Below the pieces are notes generated by a model. The model had not been told where the DNA came from. It ran no database searches and worked only from the letters and a program-made list of their open reading frames with translations. Made by a program: the position numbers and the translations under genes. From positions 1 to 24,721 of the forward strand of contig JAPFFF010000361.1 of NCBI GenBank assembly GCA_039105265.1: a stretch of 24,721 bases of DNA, written 5' to 3'. The stretch is from Tritrichomonas musculus (taxonomy: Eukaryota; Parabasalia; Tritrichomonadida; Tritrichomonadidae). Below, piece after piece: positions 1-9,335 of this stretch; positions within the stretch are counted from its first letter, which is position 1; every line of letters starts with the position of its first letter.

Positions 1-29
1 TTATAATCATTAAAATGCATATAATAAAA

Positions 30-1800
30 TTCTATTAAAGAAACAAATTCAAATTCGATTTGTCTTATTTGGATCAATATTTTGTTGTTCTAAAAGTAGT
101 TTAATAATGTTAATATTTCCAATAAAAACTGCTTCATGTAACGCTGTAAAATAAAATTGTTTAGGGCATAATATCATTCAAAACATTATATTTCAAATAT
201 TCTTATATATTTCATCATTTAGAATTGAATAAGCATTTAAATCGATTCCTTTTTTTGATATTAATAATTTGACCATTTCCAAATTATTTTTGTTTATTGC
301 TAGATATAAGTTTGTTCGGATATAATAAAAGAAAAATAATTGGAATTTCATTGAAATTAAATTGAAATTTCATTCAAGTTAAGTCAATAAAACTGGTTTG
401 TTAAATAAAATATAGAAAACATAATAAAACTCTAAAATATAAAATGTCATTAAAATAGATTTGATTTAAAATGTAATCAAATACATATAAATGAATTTTA
501 TAAACTATTCTAAAATGAAATGATATAAAAAAAGCAGATAAAACGATATTAAAACTTTTGATTTCAAATATAAGGGAGATTAATATCAATTTTCTGGTTT
601 GATAATAAAACTTTAACTACATCTAAATGGCCTTTTTTTACTGCAGAATTTAGAGGTGTTTTATTGAAAATCAACAATGAATGTAATTTAAAAATTAATA
701 ATAAACAGAATTAAAGAATATATTTTTTATAACGACATTAAAGTGTATTTATGAACTTTATTTTAAATTAAATAAATTGAAATGCTATTTTAAAATATTA
801 CAAAAAATTCTATTTATAAATTAGTATTCTGAATTCCATTAAAATTTGATGTGAAATGCAATCAAAACAATTTGGATGAATTCTATTACAATTTTATTTA
901 TTTTAAATTACATTAAAAATATTAAAATGATAATTGAATGGGCATTAATATCAATATCTGCTTTCGTTAATAAAAGTTGAACAATTTCATGATAACCTAA
1001 TTGGGATGCCAGAAAAATTGGAGATTTTGAATGAAAATAAAAATTGAATTTCATTGAAATGTTATAATTTGAAATAATATAAAAAAAATATTTTGCAACT
1101 CCATTTAAAAAATTTAATAAAAATCCTATTTAAATGTATTGTATTAAACTGTATGAACAAATGCTAATTGATAATTCTATTAAAATATTGTGATAAAATA
1201 TGATGAGGAAAATTGAAAATGAAAACAAAATGAAATTAGTACACATGAAATCCAATGAAAATAGTGTATGAAATTATATTTAATACAAATGGAGAATTTT
1301 ATTAAATTATTCTCTTATTGAGAATAGCTTTAAGATTTACATCAATATCATCTCTTGTTAATAGCACTTTAACGATATCAAAATTGCCTTTATCAATAGC
1401 GACTTGCAATGCAGTTTCATGAAATTGAAATAAAAATTTTATCAAAGTTCATATTTAGAATTTCATTTAAAAACACTTTTTGTTTGAAATGATGTTTAAA
1501 CCAAATAATTTGGAATAAAGTTAAAAAAATGATGTTTATAATGTCATAAATATATATATTATAAAAACAATATTTAAATCAATTGCTTTTGAAATATCAC
1601 CATGAAATCAAATGATATGAAATTTCATTAACAAAAACAATTCAAAATTTTATCAATTTTTGAAATTTAAAATATTTACCCTATGTGCATTATTGAAAGA
1701 TAAAGCATTAATATCTATTTGTTGTATTGAAACCAGTTTTTGAACAATTTCCAAATAACCTCTTTTTGCAGCAATGAATAATTCTGTTACATTAAAAATA
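30..1800 (-). pseudogene. Broken ankyrin-repeat array, downstream part of DUF3447 gene
   Basis: Reading the minus strand leftward from 1800 there are single ankyrin repeats at about 1797-1680, 1425-1310, 1035-945, 675-575, 320-190 and 150-60. Examples are ELFIAAKRGYLEIVQKLV, TALQVAIDKGNFDIVKVLL, SPIFLASQLGYHEIVQLLL, TPLNSAVKKGHLDVVKVLL and TALHEAVFIGNINIIKLLL, most followed by an (N/D)IDIN-type turn. Each is separated from the next by about 250 bp of very A+T-rich sequence with stops in all frames; only the last pair is close together. The repeats fall in the order expected for the C-terminal half of the DUF3447 protein encoded just to the right, so this is most likely one gene broken up. Introns are an alternative, but consistent splice sites are not visible. 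Ankyrin identity is confident; the cause of the regular spacing is not. Confidence 0.75.
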
Positions 1801-1887
1801 ATGATTTGGAAACACCACTCATAAATCAAATATTGAACATTACTATGAAAAAAAATAAATCATGAATTTGATTTAAAAAGATTGGAA

Positions 1888-3036
1888 TTATAAAACATTG
1901 ATTGTTCTGAATTTCAGATTTTCTTCTTTTAACAGTAAATCAACAATGTATAGATAATCATTTTCATAAAATAAATACAAAAATTCAGGATCTTTAGTGA
2001 ACTTAAAATTGATATTAAATAAGCTGATGATATTATAGCAATGAATGCATTGAAGTGCCATATAATTTTCGTCTATTGAATCCATGTTTTTAAAGTATTC
2101 AACCAAATCTGTATTGTGACATCTGATTGATTCATTCAAACACGACTCAATGTCCATTTTATCCTCATATTCTTCAAGAACATGAAACAATTCATTATTA
2201 TTGCCATGAATTGCCAAAATCGACAAATCTGAACTCATTGTAACTTTATTTAGACACAAATATTTGAAAATTTGGATTGATCCATGAAATGCAGCATATT
2301 CAATCAAATATGGAATCAATTTTTTACGTTCACTAAACCAACATGACTGGATTTCTTGCTTAGTTAGGAAATAATTCGTTTCAAACATTGAATGTTCAAT
2401 AGTTGTTGAAAGTTTCAAATTATTTTTGCCCATATATTCTATGAAATCATCAACTAAATCATTTCGAATGAGATGACAAATGTGGTGATGATTTTCTCCG
2501 ATTTTTCTTCTTTCATTAAACAGTGAGATATCGTCACCAATAGCTTCTTCCACTTCTGGTTTGATTTTTTCAAGAAGATCATTGGAATAGAATGACTTGA
2601 ATTCTGGATAGAAATATTGTGGATAAAACCTCTCTTTGTATTTGTAGCTCGTTATAAATTGGCTGATAAATTTGTCATGGATAACAATCTGTTTTTCAAT
2701 AAGAAAAAGAAGAATTATTTTGTTACTTTTGAAAATTAGAAATATTTCAAAATTGGTGAAATTGTTAGTGATATTATCGAATAATTTGGTGAGAAGTTGT
2801 TCGATCTTCAAAATCATATTATGCTTACGGTTATAATTTTTTGCTAATTTGGCAATCAAATGAAGAAATTCTTTAAATTCATACTTTTCTGATAAAATAT
2901 TTTGATTTTCTAAATGATTAATGATATTTTGTAAAATAGATTCATCCAAATCATCTTTGTTCAAATAATCTAAAAGGATTATTAGTATGCTTTTTAGCTT
3001 TTTTAGGTGATCCTCAATAAAAGAAATGTTTGACAT
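1888..3036 (-). CDS. DUF3447/ankyrin protein, N-terminal part
   Basis: A 382-residue protein of the large trichomonad DUF3447/ankyrin family, thought to act as a protein-interaction scaffold; no specific role is known. The first ~180 residues are helical and hydrophobic-patterned. A GENHHHICHLIRNDLVDDF motif at about 187-205 and LIEYAAFHGSIQIFKYL at about 254-270 are the family core, followed by three degenerate ankyrin-like units. A longer frame opens at 3084, but the ATG at 3036 is preferred: it lies 15 nt after an initiator-like TCATTTTTTTTT, and trichomonad 5' UTRs are that short. The frame stops at 1888 just after YLYIVDLLLKEENLKF, where relatives continue into ankyrin repeats; those repeats lie in the next 1.8 kb out of frame. 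So this may be a truncated but expressed protein or the intact head of a pseudogene. Confidence 0.7.
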   Translation of the reverse strand: MSNISFIEDHLKKLKSILIILLDYLNKDDLDESILQNIINHLENQNILSEKYEFKEFLHLIAKLAKNYNRKHNMILKIEQLLTKLFDNITNNFTNFEIFLIFKSNKIILLFLIEKQIVIHDKFISQFITSYKYKERFYPQYFYPEFKSFYSNDLLEKIKPEVEEAIGDDISLFNERRKIGENHHHICHLIRNDLVDDFIEYMGKNNLKLSTTIEHSMFETNYFLTKQEIQSCWFSERKKLIPYLIEYAAFHGSIQIFKYLCLNKVTMSSDLSILAIHGNNNELFHVLEEYEDKMDIESCLNESIRCHNTDLVEYFKNMDSIDENYMALQCIHCYNIISLFNINFKFTKDPEFLYLFYENDYLYIVDLLLKEENLKFRTINVL

Positions 3037-3053
3037 CCTTAAAAAAAAAATGA
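3037..3053 (-). promoter_or_regulatory. Initiator (Inr) and 5' leader of DUF3447 gene
   Basis: On the minus strand TCATTTTTTTTTTAAGG runs directly into the ATG at 3036. TCA+PyT/A is the known trichomonad initiator; the implied 5' UTR is about 15 nt. This fixes the start codon choice for the gene. Confidence 0.55.
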
Positions 3054-3192
3054 AATTCCTGCCCAATTCTAAAGTAGAATTCAAAAAGTTTATTACAAAA
3101 TTTTAGCAAAATTTATGAAATACCATTTTGCAAACATAGAATTTGAAAATATAAAAGAAATCATATTTAAGAAAAAATTATGAAATTATGAA

Positions 3193-3282
3193 ATGTCTGA
3201 TGGAGAGCAAGATTTTATAGATGATGTAGTTGAAATTGGTATTTTTTTAAAAAAAAGCATCTTCTGGTCAGAATTGAGGTAA
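3193..3282 (+). CDS. Short orphan reading frame, possible 5' gene stub
   Basis: A 29-codon frame beginning MSDGEQDFIDDVVEIG and ending in a lysine/tryptophan-containing tail. A TCATATTT initiator-like motif lies about 30 nt upstream. The acidic start looks like a genuine protein N-terminus, after which the sequence falls into A+T-rich noise, so it may be the stub of a truncated gene. No family is recognised. Chance is a real alternative. From 3283 to 3515 I see nothing else. Confidence 0.2.
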   Translation: MSDGEQDFIDDVVEIGIFLKKSIFWSELR

Positions 3283-3515
3283 AAAAAAAATAAGAGTTGA
3301 TGAATAAACAACATGATCTAAAAATAAATTAAAAAAAATCTTAATAATTATTATTTTTAGTATAATTTGTTTATATATATTTGTATTTATAACTTTGAAA
3401 GTAATAAGTATACTTTTGAAATAAGATGATTATATTGAATCAGATATTAATTGATGATGATGAATATGGAAAAAATCGCTAAATAAAAAGTAAAAATCAA
3501 ACTATTTTTTACTTT

Positions 3516-3923
3516 TTATGATATTGCATTTTCTTCGCCAGAAGAAATTTCTCGTTTCTTGTATCTTAAGTAAAGCAAGACGCCAACTACAACAGCTGCA
3601 ACAACAACGACTATGACTACAATAATGGCCACAATTACACCAGTCTTCAAACCACCTTTCTTAGGTTCATTACCTTTTCCTTCATTCTCATCTATATTAC
3701 CAGACGATTCAATATCTTCATTCTTAATTTTCTTTTTGTTTCTCCACTCTGAACATATCACAACTGCCTTGAACGAGTCAGGTGCAAAGAACTCATTCTT
3801 CTTCATACCAATGACTTTGATCCAAGCATCCTTTGTAGAGTCCTTCATCACTAATGTGAAACTCTCTACACTATCCCAACGAAATTGAATAAATTTATAA
3901 TTTTCTAATATTTTCCATTTATC
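3516..3923 (-). pseudogene. C-terminal part of a type I membrane protein
   Basis: The frame is open from codon 3923 without an upstream start. The extracellular portion contains WKILENYKFIQFRWDSVESF (about 3914-3855), DAWIKVIGMKKNEFF and FKAVVICSEW, then a charged Lys/Glu/Gly spacer. A strongly hydrophobic segment of about 26 residues (VIVAIIVVIVVVVAAVVVGV and LLYL) and a short tail RYKKREISSGEENAIS follow. This is the usual end of trichomonad surface proteins (BspA-like and relatives): one helix and a short basic-then-acidic cytoplasmic tail. The stop TAA lies within TAAA, the trichomonad poly(A) signal. No signal peptide or ectodomain head is present upstream, and the adjoining leucine-rich fragment is on the opposite strand, so it reads as a 5'-truncated gene, possibly separated from its head by an inversion. 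Confidence 0.6.
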
Positions 3924-4062
3924 TTAATTCATATTTTGTTTTATTTCATCACTTTTACTAACGAAATTGTTATCAGCATTATTATTTTTTTCTTTTCATC
4001 ATTTCAATTTTCAATAAATATGAAAGCTTGATAAGAAAAAATTAGCTCATTTTATAGTCTAG

Positions 4063-4613
4063 TCATTTGTCGAAGATGCTTTGAAAAACACACCAAATCT
4101 TAGAAACCTTACAATCATATCGAATGGCAACATCACTTTTACTATGTTTTCATTTCTTAATTCAAATATCAATCAATGCTTTTTTATGCAAATGGACCTG
4201 TCACTTTTGTCCAAGATTCATTCAAGAACACGAAGAACCTTTCATATTTCGAAATCCATGCAGTTGGAGGAATTGATTTACAATTGACATTATTCAAGAA
4301 CTCAAATATTAACGAAATTGAGTTATATTCGGATGGTGTTGTTAACTTTGTTCAAGGATCTTTCCAAAATTGTAAGAATATGACAACATTGACTATCCAT
4401 TCACCTTCTGATGTTACATTAGGAAATGACGCTTTCCAAAATTCTCAGATACAGCATTTGGATATAATCTGGGGAAATGGAACAAGTGGTGCAATTTATG
4501 TTGCTGAAAAGAGCACAGTTCAATTCACTAGTGGATCATTCAAAAACTGTAATCAATTATCAACAGTTTATATATTAACACAAAAGGAAATGTTGTCAAT
4601 TCTTTGTAATTGA
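4063..4613 (+). pseudogene. BspA-like leucine-rich repeat (LRR_5) fragment
   Basis: The reading frame holds BspA/TpLRR-type repeats of about 23-25 residues: FVEDALKNTPNLRNLTI, PVTFVQDSFKNTKNLSYFEI, VVNFVQGSFQNCKNMTTLTI, VTLGNDAFQNSQIQHLDI and VQFTSGSFKNCNQLSTVYI. The F-x-N-(C/T)-x-x-(L/I) core is typical of the very large trichomonad surface BspA family, implicated in host adhesion. The first repeat is in one frame (from 4063, just after a stop) and the remainder in another (from about 4176), so there is a frameshift near 4170. There is no signal peptide, and the frame ends soon after the last repeat without a membrane segment. It is a piece of a surface-protein gene. The membrane tail on the opposite strand at 3516-3923 could come from the same family. 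Confidence 0.75.
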
Positions 4614-4681
4614 ATGAGAAAAAAGAAATTAAATTTTAATTAAGTAAAAAAAAAGATATCTTATAATGGCATCTTATTAAT

Positions 4682-4727
4682 TCATTTAATTATTTCAATA
4701 TTTCCTTTCTTAGTTGCATGTAATCGA
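4682..4727 (-). pseudogene. Scrap of one ankyrin repeat
   Basis: The minus strand reads NRLHATKKGNIEIIK followed by a stop, which is the first helix pair of an ankyrin repeat of the local type. To its right is a TTAATCATTAAAATG motif resembling the spacer sequence at the very left edge of the window. It is probably debris of another DUF3447/ankyrin gene. Confidence 0.4.
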
Positions 4728-5128
4728 TTTAAAAAATAACTATTAATCATTAAAATGTGAAATTACATTCTGATATTTTTTTTTTTTTGAAAAATGATAA
4801 TAGTTATATTATAGATATCAAATATTTTTAATTATTTATTTGATGTCAAATAACATGATTCAATTTGAAACTTCACAGATATATTATATCATCAATTAAT
4901 TAAATATGGTATTCTTTATAATAATGGTAAATGCAAATAAATTCTTTTTAAATATGGAATTCTTTCTAGAATTTCCTTTTTTAAAAAAATTTTGATGATA
5001 TGTTCATTTATATATTCATGAGAAAAATATAAAAATATATCAAATATTTTTTAAGATGTCCAAATACTTGAGAAAATCTTAAACCTCTTTATTGATCAAT
5101 TTATTATTCATATTTTTGTTTCTTGTTG
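4728..5128. other. A+T-rich stretch without recognisable features
   Basis: Poly-A/T tracts and short degenerate inverted repeats only. I see no coding potential on either strand. Confidence 0.5.
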
Positions 5129-5248
5129 AAAACTAGGTTTTATTTTCCACTCCTAATTATCGACGGTCCTGTCCAAAATTGAAAGAGGACAGATATAATC
5201 TCATAACTTTTTCAATGAAAATTCTTTGGGACAGGTAAACCTAGTTTT
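5129..5248. repeat. Small inverted-repeat element (~120 bp)
   Basis: AAAACTAGGTTT at 5129-5140 is the exact inverse of AAACCTAGTTTT at 5237-5248. Inside, CCTGTCC at 5168 pairs with GGGACAGG at 5228 and also with GGACAG at 5187. The paired, nested layout is what a short MITE or a folded RNA would give. No target-site duplication is clear. Confidence 0.4.
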
Positions 5249-5293
5249 TTATTAAAAATGTAGTTTTTGTAAAAATTGCCTTATAGTATTATA

Positions 5294-6753
5294 GTTGGTG
5301 GACATAATTCTGTTTTGGAGACATGATTATGTTTTCACATCATTTCTATATATTCAAATTGGACTTTTAAAAAAACAATTGTAGAACAATTAATATCATA
5401 TTGGATACATTCTATTCCCCGATTTTCATTCACTTTTATCAAACTAAATTTGATCATAAATATGATATCTAATTTTTAATTTCTGAATATTTTTTTATTA
5501 TTTGAAAAAAATTATAATTTACTTTTCATCTATAATTAAAATGTATCATTATTATTTATTGAAATAAAATAGATAATTAGAAAAAATGGTTTCATTTTCA
5601 TTTCACTACTCAAAAAACTCATTTCATATCACATTTCATGCTTTTACCATAAAAAAAAGGTTGTTTTAATTTGCTCTAACATAGTTATTATTTTAGAATA
5701 TAATGTATATATTATATTTTAGAAAAAAATTTATTGAAATAATAATTATATAAAAAGAAAAAGTGTTTTCAAAATATGACAAAAATCATTCATACAAAAT
5801 TACTAATTTTGAAAAATGAGTTTATTTCATTTCAAATTAGATGCAGTATTAATCATCTATATGATGCATATAATATATTAAATATAATAATATGGTTGAA
5901 AAAGAATCAATCTTGGAAAAATTTCATTTTTCTTTTTTTCATTCAAAATCATTCATAAATCACTCATGCATAATTGATATGATTTCAGAATTACATTATT
6001 TGATAACACATACAATGAAATATATTATTAATCCTCTAAAAATCATTGTTGCCCATCAAGATTTCAGGTTTTTCTAAGAAATATACAAATTACACTTTTT
6101 TATTTTTTTCTATTATAATAGCATTAAAAATAGCAATTAATCAATAAATATTAGGTAAGTATAGAAGAACTATTAAAATAATGAAAATAATTTCTCAATG
6201 TCTAAAATTGAAAGTCTTTTTCAGTTATTTCAGAAGTTACTCTTTTTCATTAAGGTAATAGATCTTGAGTAGAACCGCCAATTTTATTCTTTCAATATCA
6301 TTATACTATATGCATTATATCAAATATTTAAATAAAAATTTAAAAGTTTTTATTTTTTATTGGAAAAAAACAAAAAAGTGATATGATTTTTAACTTTATT
6401 TTGCGCATCAAAATTTTCTTATATGAAAGTTTTTAGATATCAATTATCTGACAAAATTATATCATTACTGATTATGAATCAATGATATTATTATTAAATC
6501 CGAAGTTTCAATTATTGAGAATAAAATAAGCATTTTAACTTTTTTTTACATTAATGGCAAAATTTCATATAAATCACAAATATAATAGCTCATTTAATTA
6601 AATAATGATGTACATAAAATACATTAATAAAGTATATAATATTATCAAATTATCTTTAAAAAGTATTGAGAAAAATGTGTTTTATTTTTGTGTACCATTC
6701 AAAAAGTTGAGCAAACATGATTATGTCCCAAAAACATAATTATGTCCACCAAC
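5294..6753. mobile_element. Tc1/mariner-like DNA transposon, decayed or non-autonomous
   Basis: The left end GTTGGTGGACATAATT and the right end (inverse complement) match over about 42 bp with five mismatches. Each end contains two copies of a GGACATAAT-type motif. TA dinucleotides flank both ends (5292-5293 and 6754-6755), fitting the TA target duplication of Tc1/mariner elements, which are abundant in trichomonads. The 1460-bp length is close to a full mariner. The interior is A+T-rich with only 60-codon frames (5776-5958, 5892-6077) in which I cannot recognise a DDE transposase, so it is either heavily decayed or a non-autonomous derivative. Family assignment rests on the ends only. Confidence 0.6.
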
Positions 6754-6823
6754 TATATAAATTTTTTTTATGCGAAATTGGTGATTTTTGATTTACATTT
6801 TATTTATAGACAAAATAAATAAA

Positions 6824-7055
6824 ATGGCCCTTTTTGGATAATAAAATAAAATGGCCCTTTTTTGTTTATTCAATTAAATTTCTTTGAAAAAGGAAAGAAT
6901 CAACTTTTTTCAAATAAAACGTTTTATTTAAATTTTGAATAAAAACGTTTTCGATTTTTAAATTTTGAATAAAAACGATGTTTTTAAGTTTATTAAAGCA
7001 AACACTTTCCAAAAACTCGTGAGTAAAATAGAATAGAATAACGTTTTCGGTTTTT
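6824..7055. repeat. Short repeats upstream of the Cys-rich surface gene
   Basis: ATGGCCCTTTTT occurs at 6824 and 6851 (27-bp period). Then an AATAAAACGTTTT-like motif recurs at 6911 (CAAATAAAACGTTTTATTT), 6937 (GAATAAAAACGTTTTCG), 6967 (GAATAAAAACGATGTTTTT) and 7036 (GAATAACGTTTTCGG). The last lies about 130 nt before the initiator of the gene at 7187. Two carry AACG(A/T)T cores reminiscent of trichomonad Myb recognition elements (TAACGA type). A regulatory role is inference; a decayed minisatellite is the alternative. Confidence 0.35.
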
Positions 7056-7169
7056 ATCAAAAATTCACCTTAATAAAAAAACCTGTAATAAAAAGCTTTC
7101 AAAAAAGATTTATTCAAAATAGAACAATTTAATAGAAAAGCTAATTACTAATTTTATAAACGGTATTTT

Positions 7170-7186
7170 TCATTTTACATTGATAA
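7170..7186 (+). promoter_or_regulatory. Initiator (Inr) of the Cys-rich surface gene
   Basis: TCATTTTACATTGATAA directly precedes ATG 7187. TCATT fits the trichomonad initiator TCA+PyT/A, and the predicted 5' UTR is 15 nt. Confidence 0.55.
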
Positions 7187-8689
7187 ATGCAAGTTATTTT
7201 ATTAATATCAGTTATAATCAACAAAGTTCACAGCATTAGTTGTGAAAAATTTGGGCCAAAATGCATATCATGTGACGAGTTTAAATGCATTTCATGGAAT
7301 GATCAAGATAATATGGGAAATATTTTAGCTGATGATTCTTGCCCAGATTGTGACTCCAGAACATGCTTTATGTGTGATGTTAACGATCCAAAATCATGCA
7401 TGCAATGTGCTGATAAATTCACATTAGACACAAATAATGAAAGTAAAACATATAAACAATGCATTGCTTGTCCACAAAATTGCTTAACTTGCCATGCTTA
7501 CGATGTAAACAAATGTACGGCATGTACGATTGGATATGGTTATGTTGCTCCATTTCATGTATATGAAAAATGTGCAAAATGTTCAGATTCATATTGCTAC
7601 AAATGCAATGATGATTACAAAGTATGTACCGAATGTCATGCTGGTTATGGATTGAAATCATATCCAGGTGGAACATATTCGTGTGAACAATGCGAATCTT
7701 CACTTTGCTTAATTTGTAGTTTCAATTCACAATTTTGTACTAAATGCATAGATGGATATAATACAGTAAATGGAAAATGCGAAAAATGCCCAGAAAATTG
7801 TTTATCTTGCAGTCTTTCAAAAGGAACTGTTTGTACAGAATGCAGTGATGGTTATGGCTTAAATGAAGAAAATACATGTTCAAAATGCTCAGTCTCTAAT
7901 TGTTTAGATTGTTCAAATAATTACCTTAAATGCAAACAATGTAATGATGGTTATTCATTCAATGGAGAGACATGCATTAAATGTGCAGATTCAAAATGCA
8001 TAAGTTGCAGTGATGATGCTAATCATTGTGATGATTGTATCAAAGGATATGGTCTAAAAGATGCTGGTGACCATTATGAATGCACAAAATGTGAAGATCC
8101 TAACAGTGAAGAATGCATTACTTATAATATGAGTACGGTTTGCAAACCCGGATATGGGAAAGACATGGTCAATCTACGACATATTAAATGTACAAAATGT
8201 GAAGATGAAAATTGTTTAGATTGTCAACGTATTTATTCAACATGCGACATTTGTAAAGATGGGTTTAGAAATATAGGCAGAAAATGCTCTAAATGTAAAT
8301 TACCAAATTGTAAAAAATGCAGCGAAGATGAATGCGTTTGCGAAGAGTGCATGGATGGTTATGGATTTGATGATAATTATAATAGTGAAACCAAAGGCCA
8401 ATGCATAAAATGTTCTGTTAGTAATTGTGCTACTTGTAACAGTTATGGAGAATGCAAAAAATGCTTAAAGAATTATGATTTAGATAAAAAAGAAGGAACA
8501 TGCATTAGAAACAAAAATGCAGATGATGATGATGATGATAGTAAAGACAATAGTAAGTTACCTAAAAAAACCATTTATATAATAGTTGGTGTATGTGTAG
8601 CAGTAGTTGTTATTGCTACAATAATAATTATTACTGTAGTATGCGTGAAAAAGAAGAAAATACAAGTAATGAATGATTCAAGTGAATAA
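7187..8689 (+). CDS. Cysteine-rich type I surface protein
   Basis: A 500-residue predicted plasma-membrane protein. Residues 1-16 (MQVILLISVIINKVHS) are a short signal peptide. Residues 19-440 are a continuous series of furin-like/growth-factor-receptor Cys-rich modules with the recurring pattern CxxCxxxYxxCxxCxxGYGxxxxxxCxKC. An acidic linker with six Asp follows at about 446-452, then one transmembrane helix (TIYIIVGVCVAVVVIATIII, about 462-487) and a 13-residue tail KKKKIQVMNDSSE. The architecture parallels diplomonad variant surface proteins and trichomonad Cys-rich surface families, which coat the cell and contact the host; adhesion or shielding is inferred. The frame is intact. The start has an initiator 15 nt upstream, and the stop TAA is part of TAAA. 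It is one of the few intact genes here and stands alone. Confidence 0.85.
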   Translation: MQVILLISVIINKVHSISCEKFGPKCISCDEFKCISWNDQDNMGNILADDSCPDCDSRTCFMCDVNDPKSCMQCADKFTLDTNNESKTYKQCIACPQNCLTCHAYDVNKCTACTIGYGYVAPFHVYEKCAKCSDSYCYKCNDDYKVCTECHAGYGLKSYPGGTYSCEQCESSLCLICSFNSQFCTKCIDGYNTVNGKCEKCPENCLSCSLSKGTVCTECSDGYGLNEENTCSKCSVSNCLDCSNNYLKCKQCNDGYSFNGETCIKCADSKCISCSDDANHCDDCIKGYGLKDAGDHYECTKCEDPNSEECITYNMSTVCKPGYGKDMVNLRHIKCTKCEDENCLDCQRIYSTCDICKDGFRNIGRKCSKCKLPNCKKCSEDECVCEECMDGYGFDDNYNSETKGQCIKCSVSNCATCNSYGECKKCLKNYDLDKKEGTCIRNKNADDDDDDSKDNSKLPKKTIYIIVGVCVAVVVIATIIIITVVCVKKKKIQVMNDSSE

Positions 8690-8690
8690 A
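8687..8690 (+). terminator. Stop codon/poly(A) signal overlap
   Basis: GAATAAAAA: the stop codon TAA is the start of TAAA. In trichomonads UAAA serves as the poly(A) signal and often includes the stop codon. Confidence 0.4.
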
Positions 8691-9286
8691 AATTTCATTG
8701 GTGCAATATTGATATTTATATACCATTTTTAAATAGCCTTTAATTAAATGGGAAAATCAAACTTTTTGATTTTATTATTATTATTATTATTTTGCCCTTT
8801 TGAATATTGAAATTAAAAAATGAAGTAAAAAGCGATGCATGGATATTTTTACCATACTTAACAAAAGAGATGTTTTAAGGGTGTACTTGATTTAAATTAT
8901 ATATTATATAAATGGCAATATTAAATTATTTAAGGAAATATTTGCTGCAATATTAATTCTTTTAAAATTAAAAAAAATATATTTAATTTTTTTTTATGTT
9001 AAAAACTTTATTAGGAAAAATATTATCAAATGATTTTTAAGAATATATTTATATATTTATATTATAGATATATAAATAGAATAATATAATATAAATAAAT
9101 CATAGAAAGATAGATATAATCTTATTATAATAAAAAAAATAATTTTTGAAAAAGTTTAAAAATATTTTTCCAATTTGAGAATATTTGAAAGAACCATCAA
9201 AAAGTGGAAATCATTCAGAAAGAATAATCAAATAAAAATAATAAAAAAATAATCTTTTTATGTTACAAAATTTTTACCGATTCTTA
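8691..9286. other. A+T-rich intergenic stretch
   Basis: Contains an (ATT)n microsatellite at about 8772-8791 and (TATA)-rich tracts around 9045-9100. No gene or element ends are recognised. Confidence 0.5.
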
Positions 9287-9335
9287 CCGCCAGCCGCGGG
9301 GTCTCGACTCGGCTTCGCTTCGCTCGGTTTCGTCC
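9287..9335. repeat. G+C-rich patch with 5-bp period
   Basis: A sharply bounded segment of high G+C in A+T-rich surroundings. Part of it is a degenerate pentamer series, CTCGA CTCGG CTTCG CTTCG and then CTCGG TTTCG (about 9302-9331), preceded by CCGCCAGCCGCGGGGT. It ends where HECT-protein homology begins. It is not a tRNA and I do not recognise it. It may be a junction relic or a foreign insertion. Confidence 0.5.

Noticed and set aside
300-1800. Conventional introns between ankyrin repeats
   Set aside because: Some repeats are preceded by TTTTACAG or AACAG, but others have no AG at the boundary and no common 5' GT or branch motif was found. Decay or unit amplification is preferred.
3613-3888. 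Plus-strand 91-codon frame opposite the membrane tail
   Set aside because: It is the antisense shadow of the Lys/Glu- and Val-rich membrane tail; its composition follows from that strand.
5776-6077. Transposase exons inside the mariner-like element
   Set aside because: The two 60-codon frames have no DDE-type motif or helix-turn-helix I can recognise; their composition is that of random A+T-rich DNA.
7419-7703. Minus-strand 94-codon frame inside the Cys-rich gene
   Set aside because: A shadow produced by repeated TGC/TGT codons on the other strand (His/Met/Cys-rich).
9287-9335. Ribosomal RNA or tRNA fragment
   Set aside because: The CCAGCCGCGGGG string recalls the rRNA 530 loop, but flanking bases do not match and no tRNA fold is possible.
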